A stretch of 64,000 nt of DNA from NCBI GenBank assembly GCA_032173965.1, contig JAVUNC010000019.1:8556501-8620500 (forward strand). Reading direction: 5' to 3'. The position numbers were made by a program, and so were the translations under genes. Each line of letters begins with the position of its first letter. Positions within the stretch are counted from its first letter, which is position 1. Below the pieces are notes generated by a model. The model made no database searches and was not told the DNA's origin. It was given only the letters and a program-made list of their open reading frames with translations. This document shows positions 1 to 12,232 of the stretch, in pieces. The DNA comes from Sitta carolinensis (taxonomy: Eukaryota > Chordata > Aves > Passeriformes > Sittidae).

Positions 1-1224
1 CCTCAGCTCGGTCTGACCCAGAGCACTCAGGAAGATGCAGGCACAACTAGCCCAGTGCTACTTTTTCTCTCATGACGGAGAAAAAAACACAGATGAAGAG
101 ATGTGGCACAAAACTGGACTTTATCCCTTGAAAGCAGACATTGCTATGCAACATGTCAGCTCCCCAAACCATGGGCACCTAATTGCATAATGTCTATTAT
201 TTATACTGTGCTATTTGTGAAACAGTCATGGCTGCTTGGATAAAGAGCAAATGAGTCACTGCATTACTCCTTTCTCATCTAACTTTTAGATTCACAGTGG
301 TGTAACATTTCTGGTTCCAGAAATAATTTTGTAGGCTAATTTTCATTCTACGATTACAAATACTTCTGCCATGGATCATACTGATCAGAAGAAGCTGTGC
401 TACTTTTAAATTTACCTGTTTCACCCTTATTTCCCCCAAGTAACGAAAAATAGGTTGAAAACAAGAGACAGATAATCTGTGAATTCTTTAAAAGTCTCTT
501 GTGCTTTCTTTCCATGATCCTTTCCAGAACATCCATATTCCTCTCCCATAAACACCACAGTTCATTCCAGAGCAAGAATAAAAAAAAAAAATTCACTTTG
601 ATTTTTGTTTTGTTTTTACATTTGCACTGAGCCTAAAATATATGGAATGGAATGTGGTTGATGAAATGCAATCCTATTATTTTCTCCTAGGCGAGAAAAT
701 TATTTTGCCTCTAAGTATGAGGGAAATATTTCTCGGCATTATGCTTTTATTTTCTGGTATCATTTTATTTTTAGCCATCTCTTTTGCTGAAGTAAACATT
801 TTGGTCTCCATTAATTCTGAACTCACAAAACACAGCAGAGACATTTTTGTATTAACTCAGAGAGAGACTGTGCTTATTAAATGGCAATATTACAACAGTG
901 ATAGCAAATCTTTTAATTTATATCCCTGTATTACAAATCACATGTACAGAGACTGTCGAATTTTTGGAATATGAGTCTTGGTGCATTTGTATTTATCTCA
1001 GAAAACTCAGGCATAGCATTATTAAAGCCTTCAAAATTGACAATTTGAGTTTTTGTTGGGGAAGTGGGGTTGCTTTTAATTGACCATTGAGCTGCTAGCA
1101 TAGCCTTTTTTATTGTTGAGGGGTTTGGGGCTTTTTGCAATTTAATCACATGTTTTAAGACCATTCTTAGTGAAACTTTGTTAAGTTAGAGAAATGACTG
1201 GACTCAACATTGTGTACTTTAATC
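1..1224. other. AT-rich noncoding DNA, no gene recognised
   Basis: Unique, AT-rich sequence with an A12 run at 580-591. A 110-codon plus-strand frame at 642-974 begins with a hydrophobic stretch, but AT-rich DNA often encodes hydrophobic residues by chance. It has no recognisable domain and overlaps frames on both strands. I see no RNA gene or promoter. Confidence 0.6.
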
Positions 1225-1287
1225 CTCAGCTGGGCTGGTTGATCCTTGAAGTCCCTTTTAACCTGGTATTCTGTGATTCTGTGATTC
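1225..1287 (+). mobile_element. CR1 retrotransposon, 3' terminal fragment
   Basis: About 60 bases match the extreme 3' end of avian CR1. They run through a GGGCTGG...GATCCTTGAAGTCCC block and an AACCTGGTATTCTG block, and end in two tandem ATTCTGTG-type units (1269-1286), the octamer-like repeats that close CR1 elements. CR1 copies by target-primed reverse transcription and is usually 5' truncated, so this is an extremely truncated insertion in plus orientation. It carries no coding sequence. The call is from recognition of the family consensus, not from an alignment. Confidence 0.85.
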
Positions 1288-3787
1288 ATTCAGTTATGAA
1301 AATACAGCAAAGATAGAAAGGTATTAACTATGAACTACACTTCCATCTTTTTTATACAATAACATTACTGCCTGTTTTACTTACTGTGATTATCCTGACT
1401 ATTAAATTGTGCCACACAAGAATATCTTGGTCTACTGATATCCATGGGAATTTTTTACAGGTCTCAGAAGAGGGGAAGGCAAGGAAAGCCCTTCAGAAGG
1501 AATAATTCCTGAAACTCACATGGAGTCTCTGTTCCCAGTTAGCATGTTTTCAGGGTGGAAAAACCTTTCTTATCTTGTTTCTAAACACAGAGCTCAAAGT
1601 ATTAATCGTAGAAGAAATGCAGGAAACCAGTTAAACTATTAGACTGCTTTTTAGTCATTCAGGTAACCCAGCCATCTCATCTTGCTCCAGAGACACGTGA
1701 GAGACTGAGACAATAGAGGAAACATGGGATCTTCTATTTAACACATACCCATACCATGTTCTTCAAGTTCATTTGAGCATGTCTTTGGCTCAACACAAAT
1801 TGAGTCAGTCAGATCAGGCAAGCATCTGCTAATATCCCTTTCTCATGCACAATTTTCCTCCCCTGAAGGAAAATGAGCACTAGTCCCACCACCAACACTT
1901 ACCTTCTTCAAGTTTTACAATAAAAAATAAAATTTAAACTATTGAGGATCCAAGAGGGCACACTGTTTCCCCCACAGATATTAGACTCTGTCAGATTTTT
2001 CCCCCAGTATCACTGGTTTTCACAGGTTTACCCGAAGCAGGGAAAGCAAAACTGAAGCTGTTTCCCCACAAACATGTCTTTGAAGCATGCCTTTTTCAAA
2101 TATAAAGCAATCAGCTTTACTACTAAAGAATTCCCACATTTCCTTATCTTAATGTTTTAACTAAAAGACTCAAACAACAATGTCAGGACCAGGGAAAATA
2201 CTGAGGAAATATCCTACTAGTTCTGCAGGGGTGAGAAATGTTCCACAGAGGAGCTGCCTTCTGCAAGTACAACTTGGTAATACCAAAAAGAGTTAGCTAG
2301 CTACACATACAGTGAAAAAGAGCATGCCTAATTGCCTTTCAATTAAAACAAGTTTCACTAAAGCCATTGTTTCAGGGATACTATTAATTAAACAGTTTCT
2401 GAAAGTGGCCATTTGTCGCAGAGGTGTTTGGGTTTGTTAATGATGCTTTTATTTCATAAGAGCAGTCAAAATTCAGGTGAGAAACACACTCCAGGGAAGC
2501 AGCAGGCTTTGCACAGCTGGGAGATGCTCCAGGTGATTGCTGTGATATTATTTACAAACAGATGTTATTTATAACCACATTGTTGACCAGGAACTTCCCT
2601 TTTCCATCACACGTGTGAAAATCTATGCAGGCTAAGAAAAATTGTGTCTCACGCAGGAGGTATTTGGATTTGGGACCTAAAAATATGGTCTTGCTTTAAA
2701 GGATAGGTTGTGTTTTCCAATACCAGAGAGAGGAACTGAGATCTGGAAGACAATTTCTCCTCTGCTGTCCAGACTGGTGCTGATGGAATTTGGGTGGTAC
2801 GGAATGAATAGCACAGACTCGAGAAGGGAGAAAAATCAGGCTCAGAACAACAGCAAGACAGGCTACTGAGCTGAAGGGCCAGGAATGTGTGAAAAGTAAC
2901 TGAGGTAAGATGTTGGAGGGTTTGGGAAGAGAAATGAAACACTGTGCTTGCTGTAAGTCTGGGGGGACACAGACCATTACAAAGGGAAGAGAGGATGAGG
3001 GGAAAAAGAGCTACAGTAAATCAACAAAGTGGCACATGGAAAGCCATAGAGAACTGTGGGCATGGGGGTGTTTGGGATAAGGACAAAGGATGCTGGACCA
3101 GTTGGAATTATTACAGATTGGAAAAAACACAGAATTGTAGCCATTGGAACCGGCACCAAGATTTCCTTTCACTGTCAATCATAATCTGCTAATCACTCTA
3201 TCAAAGACTTCCACTTTCCAGCAGATTTCTGGCCCATTGGGATCCATCATTTAAAAGATGTAAGTGTGAGGCAGAGACCCGCCAGGTGAATCCACAGGTT
3301 CCAGCAGTCAATTTCAGGGCATCAGTTCCATGGTGCCAGTGGAACAGGTTTCTGATGTTTGTTTTGAAAGGAACATGGAAAACCACGATACAAAACATTT
3401 GATTTGGAAAATTTTAAGTGTGAAAGGGAATGAACACCCAACAAGTAGGGGATGCCAGAACTCAAGTCTGACATGAAGCCTTAATTCACATGGCTTATGT
3501 CTGCACAATCTGATGCCATCTTAAATAAAATGCTGGTACGGATTAATAACAACATGTTTGCATGTCAGCTGGTGTAAAGCCACACAGTTCCGGAGAAACA
3601 AAATGTTCACACTTCAGTTGTGCATCTAGCCCAGAATTTCTTGTGATTTTGTATAAAACTGAGAGCCCAAACCCATAGAGAATTATCTTAAACACGAGTA
3701 CGCCTAAGGCTGGGTACTAATCGCTGTTCTTACTGCAGCAATGGCACGCTTCTGAGTCATACTGCAAAGACAGTTTTGCTGTGAGAT

Positions 3788-3791
<4 letters not shown>
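1288..3791. other. AT-rich noncoding DNA, no gene recognised
   Basis: Unique sequence. The overlapping minus-strand frames at 2649-2977 (97 and 93 codons) have no family resemblance. One perfect minus-strand splice-donor-like site (GAAG|GTAAGT, boundary 1903/1902) and one plus-strand site (GAG|GTAAGA, boundary 2904/2905) are visible, but neither has a convincing partner acceptor. The stretch at about 2380-2610 has little simple repeat and could be a conserved noncoding element; this is a guess from texture only. Confidence 0.5.

Positions 3792-3830
<39 letters not shown>
3792..3830 (+). repeat. Pure A39 homopolymer
   Basis: Thirty-nine uninterrupted A residues. The preceding bases show no AATAAA signal at the usual spacing and no recognisable transposon or processed transcript, so I read it as a mononucleotide microsatellite rather than a retroposed tail. 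Runs this long are length-polymorphic and prone to sequencing error. Confidence 0.97.
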
Positions 3831-3833
<3 letters not shown>

Positions 3834-6800
3834 AAAATTATTAAGTCACATAAAGTCTGGATTTTTGACCTTCATTATTACATTATGAACAATAGCTAGG
3901 AATATGGCAGAGAATTTAAAATAGGATGCAAATTGAGAAATTAACAATCTATGCACACCCCAGTTATTCAGTATGGCACTGTAGTTCCACAAGGCCTTTC
4001 CATTTCCTGGCAGGAACCTATTGATTATGTGTTAAAATTTCTTTTCATAACACCTTATAGCTGTTGAAATACAGCAAGGAAAATACAAATACTAAAGCAA
4101 GGATATTTCATTTGACTGGCGTGCAAACAGCAAGACGGCATAAGATTCCTCTTTAAAAGTAAAAAAGATTTCCTAAGACCCGGGCTCAAACTCTGATGAG
4201 CGTCTAGAAGTTCTTGCTAGTGCAACTGAAACATTCAGCTGACTCCCTAAATAAGCATGCTATGTCAGGAAAAGCTATAATTAAACTCCCTGAGTCTGTC
4301 ACTCTTGTCTATATGGGACTGTTACTGTGATATAAATTAATTTAATTAAAACTGGTGTAACTCCCAGGTGCATAAATTATGCTGGGTAAAGACCAAACGT
4401 CTTGTGCATAGTTTTGGAGGGCAGGGTAGGCACCTCCAGGCAGCCCATGGATTTGCTCTGTGCATGCGGAGGAGGAGGTGGAGCTGCACGGGTTCATCTA
4501 TCCCCGTGGAATGGCAGCAGTGGGATGTGTCAGACCCTTCACGGGAACAAGCTGTTACACTCACACTGACATCTCGCTGTGTCTGACTGCAGAGCAAACT
4601 CCACTACACTGCAGCTCCTCAGATTTAGCTCTCTTGCCTCTAACAGCCATGTACTGCCGTCAGGAGAGCAAACTGTGTGACCAAAATGATGCAGGTGAAC
4701 ATGTGAGTAAATCTAAATTCAATCAGACTGTTGCAGTCCTTCTCCCACTGCTTCCCCACGAGGCACCTGGGCAGTTTGTCACTGTCGGCGTGCCCTGGGT
4801 TCCTCCTGTTGGACAGCAGTCAAAGGGTCACATTCAAGGCTACACTCAAGTCTCAAGCTTTTATAAGTCTAAGGAAACTTCAATACTCTCTCCTTTCAGC
4901 ACTACAGCACAGCACCTTAGTACCCAAAGGTTTTTCTTAGGTTCCCCAGGTTCCTTAGATCTGAGCAAAGCTGTAAAACTACCTTCACACATTGCCTGTT
5001 ACTGATTTCTCCTGCCTTTAGTATTCTCTGGTTGCACACACGTTCTCAACCTCCTCCTCCCCTGTTCTCCTGAGGTCTGTCCTTTGGAGCACGGGACCTC
5101 TCTCTTCTCCCTAATACCTCTGCAAAATCTATTTTTTATAACCTCTGCTCACCTTTGTGTCCCTGCTGAAAGATTTCTAATTAGCCTGCTCAGATGACCG
5201 AAGTCCTCTGTTGCTGTCAGTGCTCTCCCTTTTGCAGTCATTGTTCACTGCACCAGACCAAGAGCCTGGCTGAAATTATTTCATCTGTTGCTCTCTGATC
5301 ATCATAACAATAATGGAGTAACGCTCTCCACTTAATGTTGCTCATGTATCATGAACTTTATTATCTGTAATAAGCTTCAACATAGAGGAACAGATTTTGA
5401 GCTGCTTGGAAGAGAGGACACAGGAGCTGACTGCAAAGTAATGTTCCACCCCTTTCCTCCTAGATCAGCTGTCAAAAAAGTAGTCTTCAGACACATGTGA
5501 ACATTTTTCACTAGGATACCAAAGAGGAGAGTAGTTCATGGCTACTCTGCTGTGCAGCCTTTGCATTTCAGAGCACCCTTGCTAGTTCTATCCAACACCA
5601 CAAAGAAGGAATTGGGATCCAGAATCTGTCCAAAAAACCTTCCATAAATACAAGTTGTATTACTAGGGTCCCTGAAGGATGGTGGTGTGTATACAACCCT
5701 GTTTTCAGTGCTGTAAGTCAAAGATTTCCTAATCTGCAGAAACATAACCTGTATTGCAATGTGCAGCAATTTGAAATGAAAGAAATAATAACTCTGGAAC
5801 CTCATTTTGATTGATTTTTACAGGACTAAGTGTAGCATCTAAGCACTCAGTTGAAGAAAAGAAAAAAGTCCACAAGTTAAGTGAAACCACCCACAGAGAA
5901 TTTCTTCACCTGATCACACTAATTTGCAGAGATTAATTGTATGGAAGGAGCCACATAATGCTGAATTTCATGATGAATGGACACTATGACAGCAAACGAT
6001 TTCCCCTAATGTTCCATTATGCTTCTCAACGTCGAAATTTAATTACTTGAAGAAAAAAAAATTAAAAAGGCAAAAGCCATCAATAGCCTCACCATTACAT
6101 CATATTTTCAACTTGAGAAGGCATTTTGTTTCACCATAAAGAAAACTTCATGTGCAAACCCGAGGGAGGCAGATCTCAGACATTATGACAATGTTGCTAT
6201 AGCAATTATTTGTGAGAACGTGCATCAGTGGCAGCTTAGCTCTCAAACCTACTGCTCAGCTCATGCATGCTGTTCTTAACCAGAATATAAACCTGCTTGG
6301 TGCTCATTGTATCCTAATAAGATTTGTAAATTTCTTACAGTAATGTATTCCAACAACTAGGAAAGGAAGAATAGTTTTGTTACTAATACTTAATCATGCT
6401 CAGAGAAACCCTTTATATATGTGCATTCAGTTAGATATTTCAGCAGCTCTTTCTGTGAAGGCAAAGTCATATAAATATACTCTAAAAGCAATCAATTATA
6501 TTTCCTGAATTATTGTGCATAATATATTATTCAAATGGGGTCTGCTTTGAATAGTGGTTATTTAAGATCAGGTTAATATTTGGAAGCAAAGGAAGGAAAA
6601 CTTAGATTGAGGCAAAATTTTATAACGATTCAGCATAAACAAAGGGTGTGAAAATGCAATATTCAAGTATTCTCAAAAGCCCAAGCAGCAGATAAAGCAG
6701 AAATATCTGAATCACCCTTGCATGTATTTAGTCCATTTAATAATACTTCACTGCACAGCTTAACTAAATTTTCCTGGATACATTCATTGAAAATAAATGC

Positions 6801-9800
6801 AATTGTGCAACACTTCTGATACTAATGGGCAGCTTCAGACCTGAAATCAAAACCTCAGAGCCAAAGCATCCCATACATGGGGAGAGTTTCGGTTTGAATC
6901 TAGTTCAATTCTGCACAGCAATCTATGAACATAAAACTCACAGACAATGGACAAACTACCTCTGCAGACCAGACTCTTTGGGGTGCTCAGGTCATATACT
7001 CAACCAGCTACAAGCACTTTCTTCAACCTACTGTACTTTAATCCCCAATTAAATTTATTAATTGATCTTGCACTTTAAAACTGCTTCAGCAGCCAGAACA
7101 GGATGGGTCCTAGGAGGGCAGGATGCTTAATTTCACAATGAAGTCTTTGGTAATGAAAGATCCATCATGCTACAAACTGAGTGCCCTATGTAAAACAAGG
7201 CCACAGAGGAGCTGGCCGTGTTCTGCATACCAAAATGACAGCCTCTCACTAAATTCCATCAGATACACAGTGAGCCAGTTCCTTAAGATTCCCTTCCCAG
7301 TATCTGCAGCCTATCGACTTAGCATACACATATTTCAGCATGTCTTAATATTTTGCTTCAGCACACTGAAAATGTTGCAGCCTCCCTCTTTGTTCTTTGC
7401 AGCCTTCCATAGCGACGGCTGAATTAAAGCAGGTCTGGAATATCTACTTAGGCAAATTACACTCAGATATTTGGGAGGCTGAAAATCCCAGGAAAAAGCC
7501 CTATGTCTGAGTGTTTTTTGAGCAAAGCAATCATTTATCTTTAGCCATTTTTTTTTCTGGAAATATAATACACAAGCCCTTTTCAACACTAGAAAGTACT
7601 ACTTAACCTCATCCATCAATATGTGTAGTAGGCTAGTCACTCCCTGTAGTATTTTTACAGGTAATAGAGCAAAGGCATTTTCTAAAACACACTTGACACA
7701 TGCTAATGCTCAGTCTGGAAGTACCTGCTCTGTTTTCAGAGCATACAGGCTGTCCTGTTAACCCCTAGCATTTTTTCCCCCTTTTTTTCAGAACTCCAGA
7801 CAATAAAATAAGTGGCAACTGATTTCAATAATCAGCAGATGTGAATAGAGCTGCTCTTTAGCTTCCCTACCCCATTCTCCACATTACAAAGAGATGAGAA
7901 GATGAGGTTAATGTTTAAAAGTAAAGTTCTTTTGATGGGCAACAAACACGGACACCTACAGTACCAGAGGCTTTACTGACTGGTGAAATGATGTCTAGAA
8001 AACTCATCTTTAACTCACACCCTGTAATATGGGGAACACTCTGACATTGAGTGATTCTTTCTTATTTTGAAATCTTGAAACTTGGCTCCCATTTACTGTA
8101 TTAATCACAATGCCAGGTCTAAGGCCCATAGTGCTGTAGACCCAAGCAAATCCTGTTGTCATGTCCTCTCCTATTCTACCATTTGGTTGCAAACACACAA
8201 GATCTCCAAATGACCCCCAATCCTAGCATTTTAAACCAACACAGAACTCAGGAAATCTCTGTTTTATGTGATGGTAATGGGAAATACATATTTTCCACTA
8301 TATGGCTGTTATTTTCCTAATTCATATGGGTTTTAGCGCTGGAAAAACAAAGGAAATGAAACCCTTCCCTGCAGTCTTAAATCCTTTTCTGGTTATGGAT
8401 TTCCTTCAGGAGAAATTACCACCTAGGTGTGCATAGCTCTGCACCTGTAGCTGTATGCAACAGCTTCCAATTAAAACAGCAAATGGCTTCTTCCTCCTAA
8501 AATCTGCTGCACCCATGGCTCAGTTTTGATTGAGCAGCACTCAGCTGGCTTTACATGGGAAGCACCTCAAGGAAAAGGCAGGCACCAACGCACCGTGAAG
8601 AAAGGGGTGGCTGGCAGTCTCCAAGTGGGCAATCAGGGAAGAGTGAACATTTTGCTTCCTAGAGCAGGACAGGGGGCCCAGCCAGCAGCTCCCACTTGCC
8701 AGTGGGCAGGAAGCACAAGACCACCAGTCCACTGCCCTACTGCCGTCTCTCCTCTGTGAGCGGCTGTGCCGCTGGCTCCACAGGGCACAGCAAATGCCAG
8801 CACTCGGGGTGTTTACACTCTGCTCTGAAAAGCAAATGTGTCATTATAACACGATGCTAATAGCTAAATCTCAGCTGTATCTGCCAATTTGTTCTTAAGG
8901 AAGGCTCTTCTCCCCTGCATCAACTTAACAGGAGCAGGCTGAGTGTTAGGCAATTCTCGGGCACGTGGAAAATGCACATACAGCAAGTGCCAGCACTGCA
9001 CGATGCTGCAAAGCAGGAGCTCTGGAAATGCTGGAGCAAAGCCTCCAACAGGGGATTATAATCCTCAAATACTGACTTGGAGATGGCAGGCTTCTCTCCA
9101 CGGCATATGCAGTCATAGTCAGCATTTGCAATATTTATTCTCCATTAAACATGTAGTGTAAGTATCAATAAAGATTGTTTGTCTTCTTTTACTACCAGTC
9201 TGACCTCATTGTTAATAAAAGTAAGGAATAGCTTTTTTCATCAATATAGGAACACATGTAGATTCATATTTATCACTACATGGCCTGCTTAGAGCCCTTC
9301 TAGTTTTCTTTGAAGGATCACAAATTATTCACAACACTGCAGGGTTTCTTCAGTGATAACATCTGATACATTTTATATAACATCCTTGTTTTGTATCTGA
9401 TATCAAACCCTATAAACCACATCATTTTATGGGGAACCTGAAATTGGATTCCTCTGCAACAGAACATTTCCTCCCTTGACTGTCTGCAGCACTTTATAAA
9501 ATATTTATTGCTAGGACGCCTAAAAATACACATAGCCCAGCACAGCTTTAAGATGGAGAACTATTTAGCAGTCATAGACTCGATTTCATACCACAGGGTT
9601 CTTATTAGGCATAGTTGCCTAGAAATCACACTTATTTTCTGAAACATTATTATAAAATATTTTCATTTCAAATGAATAATTCAGCTCACTGAACAGACAA
9701 AATTATATAATTTTTTACTTCAAGGTTCCACAGCAAAAACTGCGCTCCAAAAATATTCAGAGACGCAGGTGACAAGTCTGCTTCTTTCTGTCTATTTATC

Positions 9801-12200
9801 TTTTATTTGAAAACAAATTTAATTTCTCTTTGTCTGACACACATCACATACTTCTGGTCAAGCTTCAGCATGAAATGCAGAGATGCTGTTTTGGGCCAGG
9901 CATCCCCCAGTGTGATTCATGGGATGCTGAAAACTCCCTGGGCTTGGCTGCCTGCATATAAATGAGCCAGGGCTCTTCTCCGTAATGCAAATGGCAAGGC
10001 AGCTCTCTTTCCTGGCAAATTAAAGCAGTGACAAACACTTTCTTAGCACTACTCAGAGAGCAGTGAATTCTCCAGGCACAGTGTTTTGCACCAGCACTGG
10101 AGAACGGCAGAGACACACAGAGTCACTGTCCCACCCCACCACTACTGTCAGGCTGGGCTCTGACAAAACTGCACTCTTTGGGTGTGTTCCAAGTGAAGCA
10201 CCAAGAAATCATCCACTACTCCCACACATTTTGGTCCTACTGGATGTCCCAGTTGCAGATGGCGGACTAGTGCCATGACTTTGACACCATGATGAGAGGA
10301 GAGGGCACTGGCAGAACTGCAACCCTTTGCTACCAAGAGAGGGGTCACTACAATTCCCAGATTTTATGGATGTTGAGGGGTTCATCAGGAGAAAAGCCTT
10401 ACCTTACCACTAATGTACCATATCTGTGTGTTTAAAAGAATGAATTCCAGCGTGTTACATGAATCCCCTCCCAGCACTCGGGCTTTTCACTCTCACTGGG
10501 GTTTGTGTGAACACACCGAGGTACCAGCTGTTACTGCATCCACCCTGCAGGAGGCTGGGCCTGGCTCTCCACCCTTTCTCAGGGCATGCTTCCCAGAAAA
10601 CAGGCTCCCTAGGCTAAGGACACGCCTTGACATTACACAACCCGAGCAGGCCTGCAATTAATTCACTACAATATTTGATTCACAAGCACATCTGCTGCAG
10701 CATATTCCACCATGTTCAGGGGACCATAAAAGCTCATTGTCCACTCTCTGTAGGTATAGAATGCATCCATCTCACTCAAACAACAGCTTTGCTTTCCCAA
10801 AAGAAGTGGAACTCAATACAACAGAGAATTTCTGCTTGATGAGTATAACAATCTTAATTGAGATTTAATGTTTACTTTACCTAGCTAAGCACAGAGCAAA
10901 CACCAGAGAAATTATTGTTTAAAAAAAAGGAGGCTAATTAACAGTGGCTGAAACTTGCTTGATTCAAACAATAGCCTATCCAAATGATGGGGTTTGCCTG
11001 CACAGAAAAGGCTTAGCCTTGCAGATGAAACTTTGAACCCACAGGTGCCCTTTTCTTTCCAGCACCTGAACCACTAATTAAAAGAGAATTCTTTAAAAGA
11101 AAGCACAATCTTACCTGCAGATGAGGAAATGACTAAATATTTAATTCTTCTTGTATGGAGTGAACTGGAAAATGGGCAGAGTGAGCATGTGTGTGTTTGG
11201 GGGATATTCTGTTTAATCCCTGCAGTTCATAATGCTTAGAGAGATACAATCACCATTTCACAGCTGCTTTCACGTAGGTTGCTGCTGTATGACTCCAAAC
11301 CACATTAAAATGTCAATTCTAAGACTGACTAACAGTTATATTCAGCTTCAGACCCTCAGAGTTTGCACTGCCTTTCCCACATCAAGAAGAATCCAGCTCT
11401 GGAGATGCCATGCCCTGCATGCAATGGTTTTAACCTTCCCTCTTGCACTTGCAAAGAACTATACACATTTAGAAGCTCTAGAGATTCAGAGAACTCACTG
11501 CTTCTGTCCCAAGTCCAAGCACTTAGATCAACTCCCCTCCCACTTAAGCATCCATATGCTTTGCAAAATAACTAAGTCCCAACTGCCTGCTTCTTTTTCC
11601 ACAGGCAGACACCCATGACCTCCAAGAGCCTTTCTTTTATCCCCTCCTGCTCTGCCTGATGTGGTAAGAGAGCCACTTTATCCTGGAGAAGCAAGAGCTG
11701 CAATGCTTCAGTGCACAGCTGAGTGCTGGGGCCAGTACTGGAAATACCCAAGAGAAAAACATTACTTTAGTGACAGCAGCAGATGCTCAGCACTAAAACA
11801 TAGAACCATGCAAGCAACAAATAGCCCTAATTGCTCTAGATAAGAAAATTATCTGCAAAGTGGAATGACAGAATCTCTGAAGTACATGAACAGAACCTTA
11901 TCAGACATGGTACCACATTTTCTTAAGCAATCAGGACCTCCTTTGAGGACTCGTTCTGTTTCTCATGGTGGTTGCTCTACTTTTCTCTTTCTCAGAGTTT
12001 TTAGCTACTAGGGATGATAAAAAAAGGATTAATGACTGATTTTAGTGTCATGTAACACTGGTAACATACATATAATGCAATAATTATATAAGCAACTGCC
12101 TCTGTAATCACTGTTCAAGGAATCACTATATACAAATCTGCCACTTTGCCTTTAAAACTACAGCCCTAACCTGTCAAAATCATATTGGATTTTCATTAGA
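3831..12200. other. Noncoding DNA, no gene recognised
   Basis: Unique AT-rich DNA with GC-richer patches at about 4390-4850, 8520-8800 and 10060-10620. The longest open frame here is 181 codons on the plus strand (4460-5005); it has no domain, signal peptide or repeat I recognise, and this length is within chance for 64 kb read in six frames. Sequence at about 5930-6130 and 6440-6560 is AT-rich and free of simple repeats. A minus-strand donor-like site (CTGCAG|GTAAGA, boundary 11115/11114) stands alone. No tRNA, snRNA or transposon was recognised. Confidence 0.5.
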
Positions 12201-12201
12201 A

Positions 12202-12232
12202 TACTACTATTTCTAGTAGTAGAATAGTAGTA
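12202..12232. repeat. Perfect 10-bp inverted repeat built of ACT/AGT triplets
   Basis: TACTACTATT at 12202-12211 is the exact reverse complement of AATAGTAGTA at 12223-12232, with an 11-base spacer that itself contains TAGTAGTAG. It can form a hairpin with a 10-bp stem. The spacer can pair in register-shifted forms with the left arm, so alternative foldings exist. It is too short for a microRNA precursor and most likely a decayed ACT-type microsatellite. Confidence 0.8.

Noticed and set aside
642..974. 110-codon frame with a membrane-like hydrophobic stretch
   Set aside because: AT-rich DNA favours Phe, Ile and Leu codons. There is no family match, and overlapping frames on both strands make chance the best explanation.
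3300..3830. Processed pseudogene ending in the A39 run
   Set aside because: No AATAAA-type signal at the usual distance, no coding remnant and no target duplication seen.
4460..5005. 181-codon plus-strand frame as a gene
   Set aside because: No family resemblance or supporting splice sites, and other frames overlap it on both strands. The length is within chance for 64 kb in six frames.
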